64,000 bases of DNA from Perca fluviatilis (GCF_010015445.1 NC_053116.1:36849285-36913284), one strand, 5' to 3'; shown: positions 34,606 to 59,600, counted from the first letter of the stretch. The notes: generated by a model from the sequence alone, not told the origin. Numbers and translations are program-made.

Positions 34606-35560
34606 TGTGTGTTTAACTCCGTACTTGTCTAATATTATAGTACTAACTTGTCCGCGATTGGTCATATGCTGCAGACCCCGCCCCTTTTTATGTGAACATG
34701 ATCACAGCTCGATCGGGGAACTCTGGGTTGACTTACCGGGTCACGTTCAATCTCAAAATTGATGTGCACCATTATGCTACGGTTTCCGTGTTAAACGACA
34801 GGTTTCCTCTGAACAGTGTGCAAGGGCTTTGAGTTATGGCGTCTCTCGTTTTGGTGGGGGGTGTCTTCTCTAGTTTATTAGCTGTGTCACAGGGGATACC
34901 CAATCAGCAGAGACGTGTCTGTAAACCCGCGGTAAATAAAAAGGCACAGCGCTTGCGCACACAACAGTGCGTTCAACGTAACGTATGTATGCCCATTCAG
35001 TGTTTTGTCGGTGCTGAACGTGGCTCGGGTTGATAACCACCGTCATGCGACCGTTCAGCGTGATCGTGGATGTCAGGGTTAGTGAAGCCAGATAAACCTA
35101 AAAGATGTCCTGGATATGCTGAACTCGCTTCGTAGTACAGGCCTCAGGAGCAGGTCTCAACCCCAAACCGTAGAGCTACAGCTTAGGTACTGACATTCAG
35201 AGAACTGGAAACCGTACGTACCTTCCCGCACTTTTAAAAGTATTAGTGAGAGAGATGTCTCGTTCTCTTCACGTTCTCTTCATAATTTCATGTCATGAAT
35301 CCTGAACAAAAGATAACAGTACTTTTATTTGAAAGCTAAAAGCTATAACTTTGTACTTAAAATGTATAAACTCCCTTTTCCCCATTGCATTTGACTTTCC
35401 TTTTTTCCCCCTGTAGCCTTATTTGACTTTTCTCGCTCATCCCTGTAACGCGCCGTACAGTTGTGCCCATATATATTTTTCTTGGCCTTCTGGTTTTCGT
35501 TTCCCCCCCCACCCCCCTCCACCCACCCACGCCCCTCCCAATCCTGTGTGAGCTGACACT
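34606..35560 (-). other. rhoa: Probable rhoa 3' UTR and flank
   Basis: Sequence immediately after the rhoa stop codon. A minus-strand AATAAA lies at 35324-35329, about 235 bp past the stop. The rest shows no gene I can support. Confidence 0.4.
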
Positions 35561-46199
<10,639 letters not shown>

Positions 46200-46275
46200 A
46201 GTCCCCGCCCCCTGACAGTGCCACGAAGCTTAAGCCCGCCCACACCACATACTTTCAGCCAATGGGACGCGGTGA
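46200..46275 (-). promoter_or_regulatory. rhoa: Putative rhoa promoter
   Basis: GC boxes (CCCCGCCCC at 46203-46211 and GCCCGCCC) and a CCAAT at 46259-46263, all within 60 bp just upstream of the proposed rhoa leader exon. No TATA box is assigned. Confidence 0.4.
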
Positions 46276-46311
46276 AATCATGAGTGACTGGTAACTTAGC
46301 CAAACAATATA

Positions 46312-46312
46312 G

Positions 46313-46386
<74 letters not shown>
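46312..46386. repeat. (TA)n microsatellite
   Basis: About 36 TA units between the rhoa and tpx2 upstream regions. Confidence 0.95.
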
Positions 46387-46390
<4 letters not shown>

Positions 46391-46554
46391 AACATTATTA
46401 TGTGTTATCCTCAGTTTGCATTAAAACTTGTTGCTAGATGTAAAAAACCAGGCTTCCCAAGTAACATTACATCTTCTTCCTTATATCCCAGTTTCTTTAT
46501 TGTGAACATAAGAAAAAAAGGTTTAACTTCTGGGTTGGACAGGTTTAAGGGTCC

Positions 46555-46965
46555 CTACAGTATTTCCCCATGTTTTTGTGTCCAAGTGATTTATGGATGG
46601 GACCTTTGAAATGAGTCCAATACTAAGCGAGACAAAACAAGCTACAATGTAAGTTATTGGGCAATTACGCTCCTTCAATTTACATCCACAAAAGTGCTGT
46701 TTTTGCCACTGACTGGCTCAGATTATTGTTATAAGTGTCTGACAACATTATGGAAGGATTTCAAAGGAGGATGACCTTTTTGTTAAAGAGTAAAATATTT
46801 TTAGTTTAACATGCCCCCAAAATCGCCGTTGCCAAACCAACCAGACTCTATTTAAATAAACAATACTTTCAGCATGTACAGAGCCAGCATACTTCCACAT
46901 GTAAATGGGTGAATTAAGGGTTTATTTCAACCAAACTGGTGTGTGGAAAGACAGGCTTCTGACCA
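46555..46965. repeat. Fold-back repeat family A, copy 4
   Basis: Shares AAGTTATTGGGCAATTACGC, CTCAGATTATTGTTAT and CATGTAAATGGGTGAATTAA with 2327-3880. It has neither nested element nor array. Confidence 0.55.
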
Positions 46966-47199
46966 TGCATTCGTTTTGGCAACAGAGAATTTCCATATTC
47001 TGTTTTACGTGGTGGTGATCACGTGGCCAGGACAAAGGAAGTTGACTTGTATGAGCATGGATGAGCCAATAAACCTTTTTGTTTAGTTTTTTTCCAATCG
47101 ATAATCAGATCAATGATGATGTCTACACACTCCGATACAGTAGGTGGCAGTATGCACCTGGTTGTGATCCGCTAATAAACACACGGAAGAAGGAGAAGA

Positions 47200-47290
47200 A
47201 TAGCCAATGAGCGGCGAGCTGATGACGGCTGACGATCATAACGTTAGCCATTGGCTGGTTCAAAAGGAAGACGATTTGAGCGCTAACGGC
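47200..47290 (+). promoter_or_regulatory. tpx2: Putative tpx2 promoter with CCAAT pair and CHR-like site
   Basis: CCAAT at 47204-47208, inverted CCAAT (ATTGG) at 47250-47254, and TTCAAA (complement TTTGAA, a CHR consensus) at 47259-47264, all within about 30-90 bp of the proposed start. NF-Y plus CHR is the known arrangement of G2/M genes such as those encoding mitotic spindle factors. Binding is inferred. Confidence 0.45.
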
Positions 47291-47326
47291 TTGTTCGTTT
47301 GTGTTGCTTTGGGAACAGACGTTTTG
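47290..47326 (+). other. tpx2: Possible non-coding first exon of tpx2
   Basis: GGGAACAGACGTTTTG followed by the donor GTAAGC at 47327. The next acceptor (TTTAG, exon from 47668) lies 30 bp before the start codon. The 5' end is a guess. Confidence 0.45.
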
Positions 47327-47697
47327 GTAAGCTTTTCGACCAACTTTACTTATTATTTAGAAGTACATCGGTAATTGTTTCCTTATTTTCAAAGTTTACG
47401 TTTACTAATGCAATAGCAACATTACTTGACGTGTTAACTACGATAAGCTGATAGTTGTACGTTAACATTACATTAACGTGACATTACAGCTGTACGTTAG
47501 TCAGCTAGCTAGTTCTTCACATAATTAGATAGCTAGCTAGCTATATGAAGAAAATGCGACTCCCAAGCGTCACTCAGTAGTTTAACGGTGGCTTTCATTA
47601 CCACAGCAATTTACATTTTTATATTTTTCTAATTCAGCGTTTGTCGTGTTTATGGTTTCTTGTTTAGGTGAGCTGTCGAATAACACATTTTGAGAAT

Positions 47698-50600
47698 ATG
47701 GACAAAAGCGACTCCGGTGATAAGTCTCATCTCTACGAATTTGATGCCCCGTCCCACGTCGTCGACCTGGTAACGTTACAACAGGAGAATGCAGAAAGCG
47801 AGGACAACTGGTTTGGTAAGTCTAGCGTTACATACAATATTTTAATTTGACTGATGTTTAGTTAATGGTAAAGTATTGAAACACTGGTTCGCATTTACTT
47901 ATTCAGCCTGAAAACCTGAATGCTTAGGCTCAGGACAAATGGACAATGTGACGTGTATTGTTGTTGTGGTTTTAGAGTAGAGTCCGTTACTCTCAAAAGC
48001 AAAGTGGTTGTGTTTCAAAAAGAGGACCAGTTGACGTACAGGAAGTGAGTGACTTTGCTGCGGCGCACAGACATGGTCTTGACCCACACACACAGCCTTG
48101 GGGGGTCGATGTTAGAAGAGGGCTTTTGCGATTTTAGAATCTGAAGAATCCGTTTTAATGGCCAACTAAGTGTAAACGCACACAGGGGATTTGACTCCGG
48201 CGTTTTGTTGCTCTCAGAGTACAACCGAAATAGACATAACGTTACAGCTAAAAAGGACTACACCGCTGAACAAGATTAACGCAAACATTTGACCACAAAG
48301 TACAGATACGTTTGTGTGTTTATATAAAGTGCCTATACGCGCATACATACATATGCATGCGATGTGAAATGGCTTACTGGGACACTTGATGGAATTGAGC
48401 CATCGTTAAGGTTATCAATTTTAATTTCATAATATGACGAGTCAAAATGTCTGCTGTGAAAAAGGTCCATTGGTGAAAAATGTAGATCAGTGTTTCCCAA
48501 AAAGTCCAAGATGACGTCCTCAAATGTCTTGTTTTGTCCACAACTCAAAGCTATCCAGTTTACTGTCACAGAGGAAAGAAGAAACTAGAACAATATTCAT
48601 ATCTAAGATGCTGCAAGAGAATGTTTCACTTCTCTCATAAAATGAATATCAAAATAGTTGCCGATTTTTAATTTAATAGTTGACAACTAATCGATAAATC
48701 TTTGCAGCTCTATGGACATTTTTCACAGACATTTTGGCAAAGCTGAAATTGATAACTTTAACGATGGCTCAATTCCACATGATCATCACATTATTTTGGT
48801 TAATATTGAAATCATGATTACTCATTGACTTTAGGAAAGATGTTGCATTTAATGAACTTAAACAGTGAAACAGTTAAACAAATCCAGTGAAAACACCTTG
48901 ATACACCTTGTTTCCCTTCATACTTTTCCTGTTTTTTTATTTTTTTTTAAGGTTGACCTGCTTCACTGTGTTGGTCTGAATGGGGTCTTACTGTTACTGT
49001 TGACATTAGAGGGATGGGTGGGGGGCATAAAGGGTCATAATGTATCTGGATGGAAGGCCACTAGCCAAAACATGTTTGAAGAATTCCATAATTCTTTGCA
49101 GCTAAGAACTTGAGAGTTTAATAGGGACATTTACCAGCACTGTGCTTTACATTGCTGTAAAACTCGGATTAATTAATTTTTGGCTCCACAAAATGTTTTT
49201 GTTATGGTTCAGATTTTACAGCGCTTTCAAAATATGAGGGGAAAAAAAGCATGAGCGTGCCAAATTCCATGGCAGGCCACAACAAAGGGAGCACGGGCCA
49301 AACTTGGCTTGCAGGCCCCAAATTGGGTGGCCTTGGATCAGTGTAGCAAATGTTTAGGTTGAATAACCATGAAATAATTTGTAAGAGTCAATCTTGATCT
49401 TTGACTGTCTATGTGCAGAACAACAGAGCGGTGGAACAGACGGCCACCTTACAACTCCGAGGTCGAACCAATCCTTCAGGAGAAGCCATGCGTCCGACCT
49501 GCCTCGAGCCATCGTAGCCCCGCAAGTCGTAGCCCCGCCAGTCAAGACAGACGGGGACTCTGGTTTGTTATTTTATCGTAGCGGTTTACTAAAGATGCAC
49601 TTTTTGTAGATATATTTAAAGAAATGCTAAGTTACTGAGGGAATTGGAGTATAAAATACTCCCCACTGTAGTCTTTTTAAGGTGGGTCTGTAAAGTAGCT
49701 TGCTCCTTCTCTGCAGACAGCAACTGTAGTCAATGTGGATTCACAGCTGTTAACAATGGCTTCCAATAGGTCCCTAATGGATCATTAAGTCACTGATGCA
49801 GGTATAAATGACTGGTTGGTTGGTTGGTTGGTTCATTTGCAAAGACAAATTCTACAAATGAATAAACAAACACCAGTTTGATTTAGAGTCCCTGGCTTGC
49901 ACAGAAATCATGATTTTAATTCCCCTTCAAGCATGTAGGTGAAAGACACTTTCAGACTGACTTCTTGTTCTCTCGTTTATCACAGATACCGTTTTTACTT
50001 TGCTAAATGTTGGCATTGGAAAGATTGCATTGGGTTCTTTGTGTCTCTACTGTACAAAGACTATTTAAAGCTGAACTCTGTTATTCAGTGAATAATCGTC
50101 ATGATGTGAACACGTATGGACTCTTCAATAATACAGCAGTTCCTGGGACGTCCACATCTCAACCTTCAAACATAGTCACATCCTGGGGGGATCGGTCTCC
50201 TGCTCGGACTGGTGCGCGGCGAAGGACTCAGACCACTACTCAACTCCCTGCCCAACCACGCAGGTAAAGTCCTTGTGATGGCTGCTCTTGTACACATAAA
50301 ACAATGGCTGCCGCTCTGTCCGTTCTGCTACAGTGATTTGTATGGGAGTGGCCTTTCTATTTTATTTCTATCTTCTTACATGATGATTCTGGCACAGTAG
50401 TGTGGGTAATCTGTTGCATTACACCATGTGACAGACCACAAGCAGTCAGAGCAAAGTGTGCCCTCTTGTGTCAGTCCCCTACAGTCACTGTCATAAGGTC
50501 TGTTCGGTGTGCACACATGGATATTCCTGTTTTGTACTGCCTTTTGGAATTGAGATTCCAGCTTAAAATTTACATATCAAGTCGAGTTGACTAGCTATGG

Positions 50601-53600
50601 GGAATGTTATTCAGCTTGTAAAGACGGTTGTATGTCTGTCTGTGGCTCAGAGTTGTCTTTCACAGGAAAAAACCAAAAGATTAAAATGTAGGGAGAGTCT
50701 AACAAAAGGTGCGATAGAGTTGTGTATCATGAGATGTGCAGAACCAAGTGCTTTAAGAATAAAGTGTAAATTTTTCATTAATTTATTCATATTAGAGGAG
50801 ATGGGTCTCCTGCTCGGACCGGTGCACGGCGAAGAACTCAGACCGCTAGTACGCAACTGCCTGTCCAACCACGCAGGTAAAGTCCTTGTGATGGCTGCTC
50901 TTGTACACATAAAAAAATGGTTAACTGTTGAAGGTACAGTTTTTATGCATTTTTGTGTTATGTGATGGATGATAGTGTTCTGATGTGATAGGGAATGTCA
51001 TTCCAAATGTATGTATGAAAAGGATTTCATGGGGGGCTGGGATGAGTGCCTGAGAGACTGACCTAGTGAGGCGTACTGGTGTCATTGTGTGCAGCAAGTG
51101 CTGGTGAAGTGCTACTTTTGAATCTGAAAATAAAATGTAATAGCATGGCTGTTAGTTCTGGTAAGTCAGAGCGTGTGAGTGCAGTGCCATGGTGAGACCA
51201 CTTTGGAAGATTACTGTGGCTCTTGAGAGCTCGATTGTATAGTCGTGCTATTGGTTCAGTAATGTCCTTGGTGGTAAGAGACAGGCTTGGAAGACAGTAG
51301 GACATTGTTGAAAACAGTTACGTAAGTAGGTTTCAGAAACAAAAGGAAATGATGATCTAATCTTATTATACAGTTTCTGATTCAGCTTTTGTTAGATTAG
51401 AAATGTGTTGCCGTTGTAAGCTGTGAATCAAGTAGCACACCAAGATATTTAAGTCTTTGTGACAAGATCTTTGTTCGCAAAGGTGAAACTGTCTGTGGCT
51501 CAGTTGTCTTGGTTTCGAGGCTGGAAGACTCCTTCACAGAAGAAAACAAAAACCCTGAAAGATTAAACTATAGGGAGGGTCTAACAAAAGGTGCTATAGA
51601 GTTGTGTATCATGAGATGTGCAGAACAAAGTGCTTGAAAAATAGTGTGTAAATGTTTCTCATTGATTCATTTTCAGGGTTTCAAAACGTAAAGAGATGAC
51701 CGGCGGTCCAGCCTCACCACCGCCAAAGAAACCCAAACCGTAAGTGTCATAATGTCATTATTATGCAGCGAATGTCGTCTGCCTGGGTTTTTGGGTAAAA
51801 GTATTGCCATACTTGCAACGGCTTTATCAGCATTAGCTCTGACTCGCTGTGACCTGAACGAGCTGCAGGAGCGGCATCGCCGCGCTCAGTTTCCGCCGCA
51901 GCTCAGGCACTCCGTCAAACATGCAGAGGAGGGGACAGAGAAGATCACCCTTGGGTGCTTTCAGTCACCAAAATGTGTCACTGATTGATTTAAATTGAAT
52001 CGGTTGTTCCATTTTTAAAAAGCCACTTTTACTGAACGCTCACGCATAAGGGGCCCTGTCAAAGTTGTCACTTTGTATTACCTTTTTTGTAGTTTTTCCA
52101 ACTGTGGTTGTTTCTTCCAGAACTCCTCCTCTTGCCCGAAAATCCAGCAGTGTCCTCCGCAGCAAGAGGCAGTCCAATGCCAGGAATGTGCCTAAGACCC
52201 AGGCGGTGGCGGCGGCGGCAGCAGCTTCCTCTACTTCAAACGCAGAGTAAGTCTTCTAGCAGGTTGACTAGTGTCACCCTGCTAGAACACCCTGCCTTCT
52301 CCTGGAACCTCCCGTCTTGTGATTACATAATCGAAAACCCTGAAGCAACTAGGAGATCTGCTGGCACCTCCAAAACACGTTTCTCGTTCATGGTTTGTAC
52401 ATCCCAGTCGAGAAATGTATATCCCGATTTACACGACCCATAATTGTCCGTTAATGGCGAGCCGTAGCACTGGAAATTGGCTCTTCAGGAGGAATCAAGT
52501 TTAAGTAGTGAGAGTACATAAATGAATTGAGATCAGTCTTTAATGGCTGTAAAATTAAGTGTTGAGGCACTGCAGTGCTTCCTAGTTGACGTGCTGCAGC
52601 AGTGTGTTTTCCACCTAAAGTGTGATTTATGGTCCTGCGGAGGCTCCACGCAGAGCTTTCTCCGTAGCCTACGTAAGTGGCATGAAGTTTATACTTGTGC
52701 GTCGAGCTCTTTGAGAATAACAGGGCCAGCATGTGTTTGTGGGTAGAGTGAGAGGTATGCCAGAGAAGAATGTGTTTTATGCAACTTGTGATCCGTCCAC
52801 ATTGGAAAGTTGGTGTTAATGGCTGTTCTAAATGATTTGAAGGAGATTTCTCCACTTTTTTTTTTTGTTTTATAAAGTGCGATGGAAAAGCAGGTTAAAG
52901 CTGTATTTGTACTTATGATTAATGTGTTTTTTTTAAACAGGCCAAATAGCTCCGAACAACAGGAGATGGAGCGCATCAGGATCCTCCAGAGTGAAGTAGC
53001 TCTGCATCGCAGGAAGAACGAGGCCAGCTACAAAGCTGCTCTGGCTGGCAGTGAGTCAACATTACTGACTTTATGTGCGGCTGCAACCAGACAACAGCCT
53101 TTTTTTTAAATGTGCTGGCTAACCAGGTGTTTGTTACCATTTCATACCAAAGATTTGAAATTTGTGCTTCTGATTTTGACTTTACAACTTTTCAGTTCCA
53201 CCGCCAAAGAAGATGGTGCTGTCAGCGACTGTGCCGAAAGAGTTCCACTTCAACGCAAACACCCGCGCTAAGGCGACCGCTTCATCCAGTGCAGCCCACA
53301 AGGAAGTGGACTTTATCAGTCAGCTCCGCAAACCCTCCTCCCAAGTAAGCGCCTCATAATGGTGACTCCTTTTTAAGTTGTAGTGCAACCTGAATGGCCC
53401 AGCAGTCCAACCTCTAATAGTCCACATAAGACCTGTTAAATGTCAGTAGATTGTCTAAACTCAACAGCTGGATGAATACAGCTTCCCCTAAACATCTTCA
53501 GCAAAACCCAAATGCTTATTGTTGGATGGAAACTACTGGTTTATTAGCACACATTCAGCACACATACATTTGAGTAAAATCTTAATGAGGAAAAACTGGG

Positions 53601-56600
53601 TTTACCAGGGTTTTAGAGCACTCATTAGCATATTGGTGTCACGTCATAACCACAACTCTGTTTATCCGTACATATTAAACTTCAGAGACAAACGTCAGTG
53701 CTAGCCCCCCAGGTAGGTTGGAAGGCCTGCTCCGCTGCCATTTTGTCTTCAATCAGCCCCGTCCAAGGAGGACTGGCATCTATTACACTCGCTGCTCCGG
53801 TGTGGGTTCATTTGTAGACCTTAAATACGCAGAAAAAACATCAACATAACTTGATTTTTTTTTGGGGGGGGGGGTGGGGGATGATACGTTACAGCATTCA
53901 GAAAAACACAAGTTTCTTCCCAACTGTCCTAAACCTTCGCTTTTGTAAACGCTGAAGCAGATAAGCCACTCCCACCTCAGCCTGGCAGTAGGCCAAAAAA
54001 GAAGCAAATAGGAAAAGACTGGATCACAAGTGCTGTCAATGTGCAATTATCTGTATAAAGCTTAGTGGCTGTCTGTTGCAGCGAGGCTAGGCCGTGGGCC
54101 TAGGCTGTATATTGGCAGGGAAAACCCTGAAAAATATCCACTACCTGATGTTTGAAATGCTGTTTTTTAAAACTTGAATCTGCGGTTTAGTTGTAATTAT
54201 CAACATTGAGCTGAGAGGAAAGTAATTCAGGACAACCAAAGGTACAGATGGACAACTTGACTCCCAAGAAACCTACTTCATTTTTAAAGTTGCAACCCCA
54301 TTTTTATTTTGTCATTTTAGGCGAAGGCTTTGAGAGGTGCCACAGTGCCCAAACCCTTCAACCTGTCGACGAGCAACAAGAGAGAGGCAGACGAGCCGGC
54401 TGCCTACGTGCCCATGGCCCAGCAGATAGCGCGCTACCATAAACGAACCCCTGAACGCTACCATCTGCGCAGCCGCAATAGTCGAGATGGAGGTGTGCTG
54501 GATGCTTAAATTTTGTTTTTGAAAGTGTTTTTATTATTTTTTTTAAATCTGTGCCGTGGGTTTTTTTAATACAACACATGGGTTCTGTTTATTCTCAGGG
54601 CCGTCCGCAGTGAAGGGCGATAAGCTGAAGCTCACGCAGCCTCAAACGCCACACCTGTTGACCCGCCAGAGGAGCCGGCCGACCACCGTTAAGAGCAGCG
54701 CTGAACTGGAGGAGGAAGAAGTGGAAAGACTTCACAAGTAGGAACCTTTTTTACTGTAGGGTGTTTAAAGGTCCCATGACATGGTGCTCTTTGGATGCTT
54801 TTATATAGGCCTTAGTGGTCCCCTAATACTGTATCTGAAGTCTCTTTTATATAGACCTTAGTGGTCCCCTAATACTGTATCTGAAGTCTCTTTTATATAG
54901 ACCTTAGTGGTCCCCTAATACTGTATCTGAAGTCTCTTTTATATAGACCTTAGTGGTCCCCTAATACTGTATCTGAAGTCTCTTTTATATAGACCTTAGT
55001 GGTCCCCTAATACTGTATCTGAAGTCTCTTTTATATAGACCTTAGTGGTCCCCTAATACTGTATCTGAAGTCTCTTTTATATAGACCTTGGTGGTCCCCT
55101 AATACTGTATCTGAAGTCTCTTTTATATAGACCTTAGTGGTCCCCTAATACTGTATCTGAAGTCTCTTTTATATAGGCCTTAGTGGTCCCCTAATACTGT
55201 ATCTGAAGTCTCTTTTATATAGACTTTAGTGGTCCCCTAATACTGTATCTGAAGTCTCTTTTATATAGACCTTAGTGGTCCCCTAATACTGTATCTGAAG
55301 TCTCTTTTATATAGACCTTGGTGGTCCTCTAATACTGTATCTGAAGTCTCTTTATATAGACCTTCGTGGTCCCCTAATGGGTGGGGGTGTGGCCTTGACC
55401 AACTGCCACTTTGCTTATTTGAAAGCCATGATCTCTCTCTCTCTCACACACACTCACACACACACACACACACACACACACCTCTATCTATATCCATCCA
55501 TCCACTTTTTGTTTTTCTGGGTCAAAATTTTATTTATTCAACGTTGTCTTTTTCAAAACTTTAAGATTTGGCTTCACCTTTTTGTACAGTGGGAGGACAA
55601 GGAGTCTCTTTTTAAAGTCTATGGTTTCAACCGCAGGTTTAAGTTCAATGCCCTGGAGCTGAACAAGAAGATTTTGGAGGGCGCAGAGTGCCTGAAGAGG
55701 CCAGCAGTGAAGGAGCCCACCGTGCCTGAAGGCTTCGAGCTGCAGATCGATAAAAGGATCCATGAGAGACAGGCGACCAAGAAGCCTCAGGAAGGAGAAG
55801 AGAAGCCGCACACCTTTAAAGCCCAGGGGCTGCCCATCAAGATCCTGGAAGGAGTAGTGGTGAGTCATTTAAAGGGTATTTCCACGGGACTGTAGTGTAC
55901 AATAAACGTGTAAAGCACATCATGACACAATATTATATTGATTCTTTTGGATAATTATATCTGTCTGCCACAATACGATTTCAAGTCACTGGCCTGCGAT
56001 CGTTATGAGACGATATCATGCCCATTTAACACAATCGGTTACATTTATATCTACTCAGATATGCATCGAAGCGTGGACATGGACGATACCGCATCGATAG
56101 TCGGCCGGCTCATAATCGATTTATTTCTGTTTTGTAATGTAGGCCTAACAAAATTTCTGTTTACATATTCTGGTAGGTTTTGCACATTCAGGAAGTGCCA
56201 TGTGCTCAGTGCTGTATAAGTTTATGTATCCAAGTTATTTAGTATTAGAGCACTGCAGAATGTTTTTGAAGCTTGAAAAGCTATGAATTAAATCTCCTAC
56301 ATGGCTTTAATAGAAAAATTTATTTGATGCATCGAGATATCGAATTGAATCGCTGACATGATAATCGGATCGGGAGATCAGTGAAGAGTCACACCTAAAA
56401 GCAACAGATGTGATCTAGAGATACAAAAAACAACCTTGAGGCTTAATCTGGGCACTCAAATACATAAAATACTGATAAGAGAAGAGAGGGGTAAAAACCT
56501 AAAATTACACACTATATTAAATCATCAGAATAAATGGGAACGGTGAAATAATAGAAGTTACGTGGGTTGTTTACAAAGACATCCCATAGGCATAACACAG

Positions 56601-59600
56601 ACTAGACGAACCTTAACCGCTTTCTTAAAAAGTGTTGGCTTTAAACAATCTGTTGGTAAAGCTTTCCGTATCGCTGAACCTCTGTAGTTTAGACCAAACT
56701 AGAGATGTTCAACAGATAGGAGGCCTGAGTTTGGAATCATTTCGAGTGGCCTAATGATGGAAGTTGGTAACGGTAGCTGGTAACTATTCTTTTCAAGAAA
56801 ACAAAGTGTAGTTTTCTAAATAAAGGAGCATCTTAAAGATGTGTATCGATATTTTCACTTTTGAATTGATGAAATTGGATTAGAGCCTGACCAATAAAGG
56901 ATATTTAAGGCCGGTATCGATACAAATTTGGTGGTTTTTAAAATCGTGTGTCAGAACATCAAAATACATTAAAGTTATAAATGTGTAAAAACTTGAGACG
57001 TCAAATTTAAAGTCCTTTTTTAAACAATAACAGGGAGGTTGTAGATGTCCCTCTGGTGGACAGACGCCAACATGGTTGAAGGGGGTTTTGTCCATTTTTA
57101 TTTCTTTTAAATATAAATTTATCTTGCATTATAAATATCAGTTTGGAAGATGCCTAATATCTGCCCTCTGATATGTCTGGCTCTAAATTGGATCATTGAA
57201 CTGATGAATTGATCGGACTCTGTACCGTTACACCGCTGGTAAACGAAGGATTTCCTCCCAACAGGGCTTGCCAGAGAAGAAAGTTGTGAACCCCACTGTG
57301 CCAGAGTCTCCGGCCTTCCTCCTGAAGAAGAGGGTTCGTAAGAACGCAGAGGTCGAGGAGGTAAGAGCACATCAGTTTGTCTTTATTTTTTTGTATTTTT
57401 TTCCTCCCTCCTTTCACAGACTCACTCGGTGCGTTTACATGCACAGCAGTATCCGGGGTGTGGTCAATAACCAGGTACTGCCAGTTCTCCCTGTATACAT
57501 GAGCGGGAAGAATGAGTAACTCTACCTCCGGTACAGTAGGCGGCGCTCTGCCAACGCACGACTGGCTTCTTCTTCCGTTAACAAATGTCAACATTACACC
57601 CATCAGCCTCTCAATTAGTCACACTGAACAATTTGAACACCTTCTCGCCACAGCGTAGGAACGCACAGTGTTGAACCCAGACGACTCATTATATCAGTAA
57701 CATGATTTATAATACAGATGAACGCCTCGTTACTGAAGGACTCCTCTACCTCTATAACCTAGTAACTAGATGTATGGCGTTGGAGAAATCGGGAGTACCG
57801 GTATTGCCTTAACCCGAATAGAATTGTTTAAACTGCTATTAAACGCACTGACTGACTATTCTTCGACTTGAGGTAACCCAACCCCTCCTCTTTTGGCCAG
57901 GTCAAGCAGCCCTCGCCCATCAAGGCCCCCCCAGTGCCTCATTTCGGGCTCCCCTTCCAGCCCCAGCTGCAGGAGAACCACCACGTGGAAGTGTGTCCGT
58001 TCTCCTTTGAGGAGCGAGATCGAGAGAGGAGGGCTCTGAAAGAGAAGAGGCTGGAGGAGCAGAGAAACGGAGAGGTGGGGGTCTAGAACAGAACCGGTGT
58101 CCATACAGCAGGGGTCTTCAGCGTTGTTTAAGCCAAGGACCCTTTAACTGAGAGAGACGGAGAAGGGACACCTTACTACATGTTGTATAAAATGAAGTTG
58201 GGCCTACAATAACCTGTAGGGTGGCCTAAAGCCTTTTAAAATGGCCTTTATAAATGTTGGAATGATTCTATAAATGAGGTTTTCATTTTAAAACTATCTG
58301 TGGATGGTTACGTTAGAGACTACTTTACCTATAGACCTCAGTGTGGATTTATATTTGCTAATATGTTGGATTCATGTTAATTTTTAGAAAAACTTACTAC
58401 TTTAATTTACTTAAAGGTGCCCTGCCATACAAAACCATTTTTACTTGCACTTTTTTGAAATAGGTCGGGTCCATATGTGTTATGTGGTGAATGTGAAAAT
58501 GAACTGCTACCTCCTCTGTCAGCTCTAGCCACTGAACAGAAATAAGCAGAGAAATCAGACCAATCACAAAAGCTGGTCAGTCTGACATGTTGCCTGAGCT
58601 CATTAGTATTCATGAGCTCACCCAGTTGGGCTGGGTAAAGGATTATTACAGCCAGGCTCTCATTGGCTAGCTGTTAGCCAAACAGCTTAGCTTGAATATT
58701 AATGAGAACTGGCACAAATCGAGCCGAGTCTTCCTGCAGGCTTTCTATACCACGCTAGAATGGCCTGAAACAAGGTAACCAAGGTTACAGAGTCCATGGT
58801 AGACCTTCAGACATCACCACAAAGTCATGAGATGCGTGTGGCAGGGCACCTTTAAATTAACCCTGCATTGACTCTTTTTGGCAGTGCTGTAAGAAAAACT
58901 AGACTTTGAAAGTAAAACTAAATAAAAAGAACCTAACTGTGATCGAATGTTTACCTCCACTATATTTACTATAAACTGAAATCCCTTTCTCTCGTTTTCC
59001 TTTTCCAGGTTCCACACTTCAAGGCCCAGCCCCTGCCGCACTTCGACACTGTGGTCCTCCCCGAAAAGAAGAAGCTGGAGCCCACCAAGCCCGAGCCCTT
59101 CAGGCTGCTGCTGGATGAGCGGGGGGCCGTGAAGAGCAGTCGCTGGGAACAGATGGTACGGCGCACACTCTGCCCCCACCCCCCCCGCACGCATAATCTC
59201 AAGAATAACCAGCTTCACCTCGTCTGAACGTTAAACGTGTGCTTTTTGTTGCAGGTTAAAGAAGAGCAGAAGCGGGAGGAAGGGGCAGCGTTTAAAGCCA
59301 GGCCCAACACGGTCACTCACAAAGATCCTTTCCAGCCCAAAAAGGAGGCCCGGGCTCCAGTGGGTAAGCCAATCGCTGACCCCCGACCCGTGGCGTCTGA
59401 CACACAGACGTGCTTTGATATGTTCGGATATACTTTTGACACGGCTAATCAGAAAACGGGCACATCTGACTGGCTGACGGCTCAGACACACCGTAGGTCC
59501 AGTCAACAGTCCACCGTTGAAACCTCCCAGAGAGTGAGTCAGCGTTATCGCGGTGTCCCTGTTGCTCGGAGGAATAGAGAGCCGAAGTCCCGCCCCTTCC

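Noticed and set aside
49986..50088. Possible upstream extension or small exon before tpx2 exon 50089-50263
   Set aside because: After a CACAG acceptor at 49985 the required frame meets a stop (TTTAA at about 50066), and no good donor is present, whereas acceptor 50088 keeps phase.
54812..55375. CRISPR-like regular repeats (also 36053-36510)
   Set aside because: Units are contiguous with no unique spacers and lie in transposon remnants in a vertebrate genome.
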